Assembly: GCA_022712315.1 (NCBI GenBank)
Contig: JALAGS010000006.1
Coordinates: forward strand, 1 to 38,717
Origin: Sphingobacterium sp.
GTDB taxonomy: Bacteria > Bacteroidota > Bacteroidia > Sphingobacteriales > Sphingobacteriaceae
Length of the DNA stretch: 38,717 nucleotides
Direction of reading: 5' to 3'
This document shows positions 34,480 to 38,717 of the stretch, piece after piece (within the stretch, counting starts at the first letter, position 1; every line of letters starts with the position of its first letter). The position numbers and the translations under genes are program-made. The notes under the pieces were generated by a model that saw nothing but the letters and a program-made list of their open reading frames with translations, searched no databases and was not told the origin of the DNA.

Positions 34480-34881
34480 ATGACTTTACAAGAACGTATT
34501 GATTTATCAGAAACACGTGTCTGCAGTACCGTGTTTCCATTTTTGACGAATCATCACGATACTTTGTTCGGCGGCAAGGCGATGTCCATTATGGACGAAG
34601 TGTCTTTTATGGCTGCAACGCGATTCTGTCGTAAAACTTTGGTAACGGTATCAACAGACCGTATCGATTTCAATAAGGCCATTCCCTCCGGGAGTATTAT
34701 AGAAGCTATCGCAAGAGTTCAAAATGTAGGACGAACCAGCTTGAAGGTGAAAGTCGAAATATTTTTGGAACATATGTACAAGGAAGGAAGAGAACTGGCC
34801 ATCGAGGGTATTTTTACATTTGTTGCCTTGGATGAAAACAAACAGCCGATCCCAGTACTGGAAGGTTTAGATATTGAATAA
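34480..34881 (+). CDS. Hotdog-fold acyl-CoA thioesterase
   Basis: A 133-residue YciA/Acot-type thioesterase that hydrolyses acyl-CoA to free fatty acid and CoA. Typical features are FPFLTNHHDTLFGGKAMSIM (residues 19-38), where the catalytic N/H-D-x-LFGG segment lies, and VSTDRIDFNKAIPSGSII. Substrate chain length cannot be predicted. A terminator follows. Confidence 0.9.
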   Translation: MTLQERIDLSETRVCSTVFPFLTNHHDTLFGGKAMSIMDEVSFMAATRFCRKTLVTVSTDRIDFNKAIPSGSIIEAIARVQNVGRTSLKVKVEIFLEHMYKEGRELAIEGIFTFVALDENKQPIPVLEGLDIE

Positions 34882-34941
34882 AGTGCCCCGGTCCGAATGA
34901 GCGCATTTTTCAGAGATTTTATAAAAATTATAGCATTGGAA

Positions 34942-34970
34942 AGGGGAGCTTTTTAGAAAGCTCCTTTTTT
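34942..34970. terminator. Terminator between thioesterase and DUF779 genes
   Basis: GGAGCTTT (34945-34952) and AAAGCTCC (34957-34964) form the stem, followed by six T on the plus strand. The A and G run on the other side is weaker, so it mainly acts on the thioesterase transcript. Confidence 0.8.
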
Positions 34971-35046
34971 CTTGGAGATATTGGCTATAGAATGTGTTGG
35001 CCTTCTTCCTAACTATTGTGATTCTATGGGCTTATTTACTTTGTTG

Positions 35047-35421
35047 TCATTCGTTTCTCTTGATTGGGCTAAGATTATTGAGCTCTTCGGGAGTAAATAG
35101 TCTATAGTGAACTTTGAATGTTTTGCCGAGCGGTGTCTCCAGTGAAAAACCTCCCGGGCCAAATCCATCCAGCACATCCAAGGTGAAATGCGCGTATTTC
35201 CAATATTCAAATAGATCCCGATCAACCCAAAATTCGTAGCCGGCTGCTAAGCCGATCATGGCATCGTTTGTTCGTGGAAAATACCCACCTTTTTCAAAAC
35301 ATTGGGGTTGGGTGCCTTCACAGCAACCTCCCGCTTGATAGAACATCAATTCGCCATGTTTTGCTTCAAGTTCGTGAATAAGCGCTTTTGCCTTATCTGT
35401 AACATCCAGTCTATTTATCAT
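35047..35421 (-). CDS. DUF779 domain protein
   Basis: A 124-residue protein of the DUF779 family, recognisable from QAGGCCEGTQPQCF (residues 30-43) and the FTLDVLDGFGPGGFSLET segment. It has conserved cysteines and no known activity. DUF779 genes are usually found beside aldehyde dehydrogenases, as here: it lies downstream of the ALDH gene in the same direction, with a hairpin between. Confidence 0.88.
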   Translation of the reverse strand: MINRLDVTDKAKALIHELEAKHGELMFYQAGGCCEGTQPQCFEKGGYFPRTNDAMIGLAAGYEFWVDRDLFEYWKYAHFTLDVLDGFGPGGFSLETPLGKTFKVHYRLFTPEELNNLSPIKRNE

Positions 35422-35491
35422 GGTTAAATTAGATTATGTTTATGAGTTGGCGAACCCTAAATACAGCGGAAGAGGTAGCTTGACCTTTTTG

Positions 35492-35534
35492 GGCCAGGTA
35501 TCATTTTTATTTTATGCAAAAATGATACCCGGCC
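35492..35534 (-). other. Intercistronic hairpin between aldehyde dehydrogenase and DUF779 genes
   Basis: Arms 35492-35508 and 35518-35534 form 17 pairs, with one G-U wobble on the minus-strand transcript, around a 9-nt loop. On that strand it is followed by CAAAAAGG, not a U run, so it is not a standard terminator. It could stabilise the upstream message or cause partial termination. Confidence 0.6.
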
Positions 35535-35542
35535 TGTTTTAA

Positions 35543-37045
35543 TTAAAAGAATCCAAGTTTTTCCTTGCTATAGGAGATCAACATGTTTTTAGCTTGCCTG
35601 TAATGGGCAAGCATCATTTTGTGGTTTTCACGGCCAATCCCTGATTGCTTATAGCCTCCAAATGGAGCACCAGCCGGGTAGGAGTGATATTGGTTTACCC
35701 ATACACGGCCTGCTTGTATGGCACGTGGTACCTGATAAAGCTGATGTGCATCTCGGGTCCATACACCTGCGCCTAGACCATACATGGTGTCGTTGGCGAT
35801 GGCAATTGCTTCCTGTTCATCTTTGAATGTGGTAACGGCCAATACCGGGCCGAAGATTTCTTCCTGGAAAATTCGCATGCTATTGTTGCCTTTGAAAAGG
35901 GTAGGTTTAATGTAGTAGCCCTCTTCAAAGCCTACGCCAACATTATTTTCATCTCCTCCGGTCAGTACTTCTGCTCCTTCTTCTTTACCAAGCTTAATAT
36001 AAGACATGATTTTATCCTTTTGGATCTTAGATGCCTGAGCCCCCATCATGGTTGCTGGATCTAAAGGATCCCCAACTTTGATCTGATTGACCCGATCGAT
36101 GACCTTCGCTATAAATTTTTCGTAAATGTCCTCCTGGATCAATAAGCGGGAGGGACATGTACAGATTTCTCCCTGATTAAGTGCGAATAATACTGCACCC
36201 TCAATTGCTTTATCCAAAAATGCATCATCAGCATCCATAACTGAACTGAAAAAAATATTCGGCGATTTTCCACCCAACTCAAGCGTTACCGGAATGATGT
36301 TTTCAGTGGCATATTGCATCACTAAGCGTCCCGTTGCTGTAGACCCCGTGAATGCAGCTTTGGAAATCTTGGGATTTGTAACCAAGGGGCGACCAAGCTC
36401 TGCGCCGAAACCATTGACAATATTGATTACTCCAGCAGGAATCAAATCGCCGATGATCTCCATCAGGACAAGAATAGATGCAGGTGTACTTTCGGCCGGT
36501 TTTAGAACAACAGTGTTTCCTGCGGCAAGAGCCGGTGCCAGTTTCCATACCGCCATGAGAATAGGAAAATTCCATGGAATAATCTGTGCAATAACACCGA
36601 TTGGTTCGTGTACAATCAGCGAAACGGTATTGCTGTCCAATTCGCTAATGGAGCCCTCTTCAGCACGGATTACACCGGCAAAATATCGGAAATGATCAAT
36701 GGCTAATGGGATATCGGCATTTATGGTTTCGCGGACTGCTTTTCCGTTGTCTATTGTTTCAACGGCTGCAATATATTCTAAATTAGCCTCAATACGGTCT
36801 GCGATTTTATTCAGGATAATGCTTCGTTCGGTAGCGGAGGTCTTTCCCCAAGTTTCAAAAGCTTTGGCTGCGGTATCGACTGCGAGATCCAGATCTTCTT
36901 TTGTGGAATGGGCAACTTGGGTAAATACTTTTCCGTCTACTGGGGAGATATTGTCGAAATATTTTCCCTGAATCGGGGCGATAAATTTGCCGCCGATGTA
37001 GTTGTCGTATCGTTCTTTGAACGACGGTCTTTTAATTGCGCTCAT
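35543..37045 (-). CDS. NAD(P)-dependent aldehyde dehydrogenase
   Basis: A 500-residue ALDH superfamily enzyme oxidising an aldehyde to its acid. The general base lies in LELGGKSPN (about residue 258-265) and the nucleophile in [11 protein letters not shown], with the catalytic Cys near residue 295. The CTCPSR form is that of the AldB/ExaC-type acetaldehyde and related alcohol-derived aldehyde dehydrogenases; the substrate remains uncertain. Full length, cytosolic. Promoter box upstream, DUF779 gene downstream, and a divergent AraC-type regulator next to it. Confidence 0.93.
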   Translation of the reverse strand: MSAIKRPSFKERYDNYIGGKFIAPIQGKYFDNISPVDGKVFTQVAHSTKEDLDLAVDTAAKAFETWGKTSATERSIILNKIADRIEANLEYIAAVETIDNGKAVRETINADIPLAIDHFRYFAGVIRAEEGSISELDSNTVSLIVHEPIGVIAQIIPWNFPILMAVWKLAPALAAGNTVVLKPAESTPASILVLMEIIGDLIPAGVINIVNGFGAELGRPLVTNPKISKAAFTGSTATGRLVMQYATENIIPVTLELGGKSPNIFFSSVMDADDAFLDKAIEGAVLFALNQGEICTCPSRLLIQEDIYEKFIAKVIDRVNQIKVGDPLDPATMMGAQASKIQKDKIMSYIKLGKEEGAEVLTGGDENNVGVGFEEGYYIKPTLFKGNNSMRIFQEEIFGPVLAVTTFKDEQEAIAIANDTMYGLGAGVWTRDAHQLYQVPRAIQAGRVWVNQYHSYPAGAPFGGYKQSGIGRENHKMMLAHYRQAKNMLISYSKEKLGFF

Positions 37046-37082
37046 ATGGTTTATTATTAATTATTTTTTAATCCCTTCTTAT

Positions 37083-37090
37083 CAAAGTTA
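37083..37090 (-). promoter_or_regulatory. -7 box of the aldehyde dehydrogenase gene
   Basis: On the minus strand TAACTTTG matches TAnnTTTG, with a start expected near 37076 and a leader of about 30 nt. No -33 TTG at the usual spacing, which fits a promoter needing an activator. Confidence 0.5.
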
Positions 37091-37179
37091 GCCAGCAACT
37101 ATTCATTCCTGTAGCAGTATTGACCCAAAGTATAGCACGATTGTCGCAAATGACCTTCAGACATCTTTCTGTTTTTTTT

Positions 37180-37214
37180 GTTATATTTGATTGACTGCCA
37201 GTTATATTTAATTG
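37180..37214 (+). promoter_or_regulatory. Candidate AraC-type operator, 14-bp direct repeat
   Basis: GTTATATTTGATTG (37180-37193) and GTTATATTTAATTG (37201-37214) differ at one base and start 21 bp apart, two helical turns. Each contains a TATATTTG or TATATTTA box that itself resembles a -7 element. The pair lies just before the AraC-type start at 37222 and in the shared divergent region. Confidence 0.45.
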
Positions 37215-37221
37215 TTGCACT

Positions 37222-38124
37222 ATGGGAGATAGGACATTGATTCATACATTGCCATTTTCACGGGAACGGGAGCTGAGTACATTAGTGGAAAACCGACGCG
37301 CATTTACGTTAGATAGTTTAGAACTTAATATCTACGAAACGTATCGAGTGTCGCAGCATGTACCTTTGTGTTTCGATGATCTGGTTATGATTAACATGAT
37401 CCAGGGGAAAAAAATCATGCATCTGGAGAATATAAAGGCTTTCGACTACTTGCCGGGTCAGATGATGGTCTTGCCTGCATTGGTAGGTATGCACATTGAT
37501 TTCCCGGAGGCAAGCCTAGACCGGCCTACACAATGTACGGCCTTAACCATTCATAAAGAAAAGATAGGAGCGGTTTTGGACTATCTGAACGAATTTTACC
37601 CAAAAGAACAGCGTAGTCAGTGGCATATCGATCCGGAGCTTTTTCATCTTTACAATTCGACTGAGCTTGCCGATCTGGTGAACAAGTTGTTTCAGATCAT
37701 TATTAGCGAAAATCCGTTGAAAGATGTACTGGCTGATTTGACTTTTAAAGAGCTTACAATTAGGCTACTTCAATCACAGTCATTGATTGCTTTAAAAATT
37801 GGGAAATCATCCAATAAGGTTCTGTTACATTTGCAACAATTTATTCAGAAACACATTACTGAGAAAATTTCAATTGGTTTGCTGGAACGGACTGCCCACA
37901 TGAGCAAAGCGAGCCTGACGAGGATGTTTAACCGTGAACTAGGACTTAGCCCAATGGAGTATGTGATCCAACAGCGTATTGAAAAAGCGAAAAAAATACT
38001 TATGCTTACCCGTAGTGTAAAGGAGTCTTGTTATGGCGCGGGATTTAATGATGTTAACTACTTTGTCCGACTTTTTAAAAATAGGGTAGGAATGACGCCA
38101 GGCGCATTTGTCCTGGCGCGGTAA
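37222..38124 (+). CDS. AraC family transcriptional regulator
   Basis: A 300-residue regulator. The N-terminal half (about 20-190) is an AraC_N-type ligand-binding domain (FDYLPGQMMVLPALVGMHID); the C-terminal half carries two helix-turn-helix units (KISIGLLERTAHMSKASLTR and SVKESCYGAGFNDVNYFVRL). It is transcribed divergently from the aldehyde dehydrogenase operon, so control of that operon, with an aldehyde or its precursor as signal, is the likely role; this is inferred from position. It ends two bases from the smpB stop. Confidence 0.9.
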   Translation: MGDRTLIHTLPFSRERELSTLVENRRAFTLDSLELNIYETYRVSQHVPLCFDDLVMINMIQGKKIMHLENIKAFDYLPGQMMVLPALVGMHIDFPEASLDRPTQCTALTIHKEKIGAVLDYLNEFYPKEQRSQWHIDPELFHLYNSTELADLVNKLFQIIISENPLKDVLADLTFKELTIRLLQSQSLIALKIGKSSNKVLLHLQQFIQKHITEKISIGLLERTAHMSKASLTRMFNRELGLSPMEYVIQQRIEKAKKILMLTRSVKESCYGAGFNDVNYFVRLFKNRVGMTPGAFVLAR

Positions 38125-38125
38125 T

Positions 38126-38571
38126 TTAGAATTTCATCACACGATCAAGCTCACGTTTGACATCTCTTTCTTTGATATTTTCCCTTTTGTCAAAATCTTT
38201 TTTACCCTGTGCTAATGCGATTTCAACCTTCGCAAAACCCCGGGCGCTGATAAAGATGCGCAGGGGAACGATGGTAAAGCCGCGTTCTTCGCCTTTCTCT
38301 TTTAATTTTTTTAATTCTCTTTTTGTCAAAAGTAGTTGACGATCGCGTTTTGCCTCATGGTTATAGAAAGATCCCATTGAGTATTCGGCAATATGCATGT
38401 TACGGATATATAGTCCGTCCTCAAAAAAACTGCAGAAGCTGTCATTAATATTCGCCTTTCCTTCGCGAATAGATTTTATTTCTGTGCCTAGTAGTCGAAT
38501 TCCTGCAATGTACTTGTCCAGTAAGTGATATTCAAAAGAAGCTTTTTTATTTTTTATATCTTTTTCTTCAT
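38126..38571 (-). CDS. smpB: SsrA-binding protein SmpB, apparent frameshift at the start
   Basis: SmpB binds tmRNA and delivers it to stalled ribosomes. The coding frame translates as KASFEYHLLDKYIAG, LLGTEIKSIREGKANINDSF, NMHIAEYSMGSF and GKKDFDKRENIKERDV, giving full-length SmpB of about 148 residues. The frame has no ATG, GTG or TTG ahead of the conserved part; the first in-frame ATG is at 38398, in the middle of the protein. An ATG at 38571 is out of frame by one base: it reads M-K-K-K-I-stop. Adding one A to the A5 run (T5 at 38561-38565 on the plus strand), or a -1 shift at AAAAAG, would yield MKKKDIKNKKASFEY, a normal SmpB N terminus. It may be a sequencing error, a real deletion, programmed frameshifting, or a non-standard AUU/AUA start. 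Confidence 0.85.
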
Positions 38572-38717
38572 TATTTTGTTGAATCTGTATTTGTTTTTAT
38601 TACTGTAAAATTCAATAATTTATGATTATATAGGGATTTGCATGTCTTTTTTTTTATATTTTATTTTAATTAATATTTATTATTCGAAGTTACATTTGAA
38701 GTTTTCAACTTTTGAAA
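38572..38717. other. AT-rich region upstream of smpB to the window end
   Basis: Very AT-rich with long T runs. TACATTTG (38691-38698, plus strand) is a perfect -7 box and may belong to a plus-strand gene beyond the window. No gene is seen. Confidence 0.35.

Noticed and set aside
38122..38128. araC and smpB stop codons nearly touching with no terminator between
   Set aside because: Common for convergent genes in compact genomes; nothing further to support a special meaning.

Overview
The window looks like chromosomal DNA of a Bacteroidota member, most likely Sphingobacteriaceae (Sphingobacterium-like). This rests on the gene families present (DUF2723 transferase, HU-like/SPOR protein, AnsA-TatD pair, membrane MutS-like ATPase), on repeated promoter boxes of the Bacteroidota type TAnnTTTG with an upstream TTG, on the near absence of Shine-Dalgarno sequences, and on the moderate GC content. 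The genus is inferred from gene content, not from a database search.

Layout. Positions 22-419 hold two identical tRNA-Gln(TTG) genes on the minus strand, each with its own promoter. A DUF2723 membrane glycosyltransferase-like gene (695-3709) ends in a strong terminator and is followed by an APC amino acid permease (4002-5399). Next are pyrR and pyrB (5576-7258), with a dispersed repeat between them. From 7637 to 17264 runs a co-directional envelope block: TPR lipid- or periplasm-directed protein, outer-membrane barrel, HU-like/SPOR protein, ExbB, ExbD, TonB and finally folC. It converges on the minus-strand pair tatD-ansA (17367-19166) across a long hairpin.

A TolC / membrane-fusion lipoprotein / ABC-2 permease exporter follows (19517-23059); no ATPase gene is present beside it. 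On the minus strand come nrnA and an FKBP lipoprotein, then a large unrecognised membrane-anchored protein (25396-28035). Plus-strand genes DUF423, priA, pcm, a membrane MutS-like ATPase and an acyl-CoA thioesterase fill 28447-34881. The right end has a minus-strand aldehyde dehydrogenase with a DUF779 partner, a divergent AraC-type regulator likely to control them, and smpB.

Most of the window is housekeeping. The items most worth a second look are: (1) a roughly 90-bp intergenic repeat in three places (6196-6289, 23076-23169, 28928-29004) whose copies differ in a pattern that keeps a short reading frame open, including a 3-nt in-frame indel; (2) smpB, whose only ATG is out of frame with the rest of the gene by one base, next to an A5 run; (3) promoters placed so close to the start codons of pcm, nrnA and pyrR that the mRNAs should be leaderless or nearly so; (4) a start-less open frame antisense between priA and pcm; (5) a 14-bp direct repeat with 21-bp period in front of the AraC regulator. 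I see no CRISPR array, prophage, complete insertion sequence or defence island.
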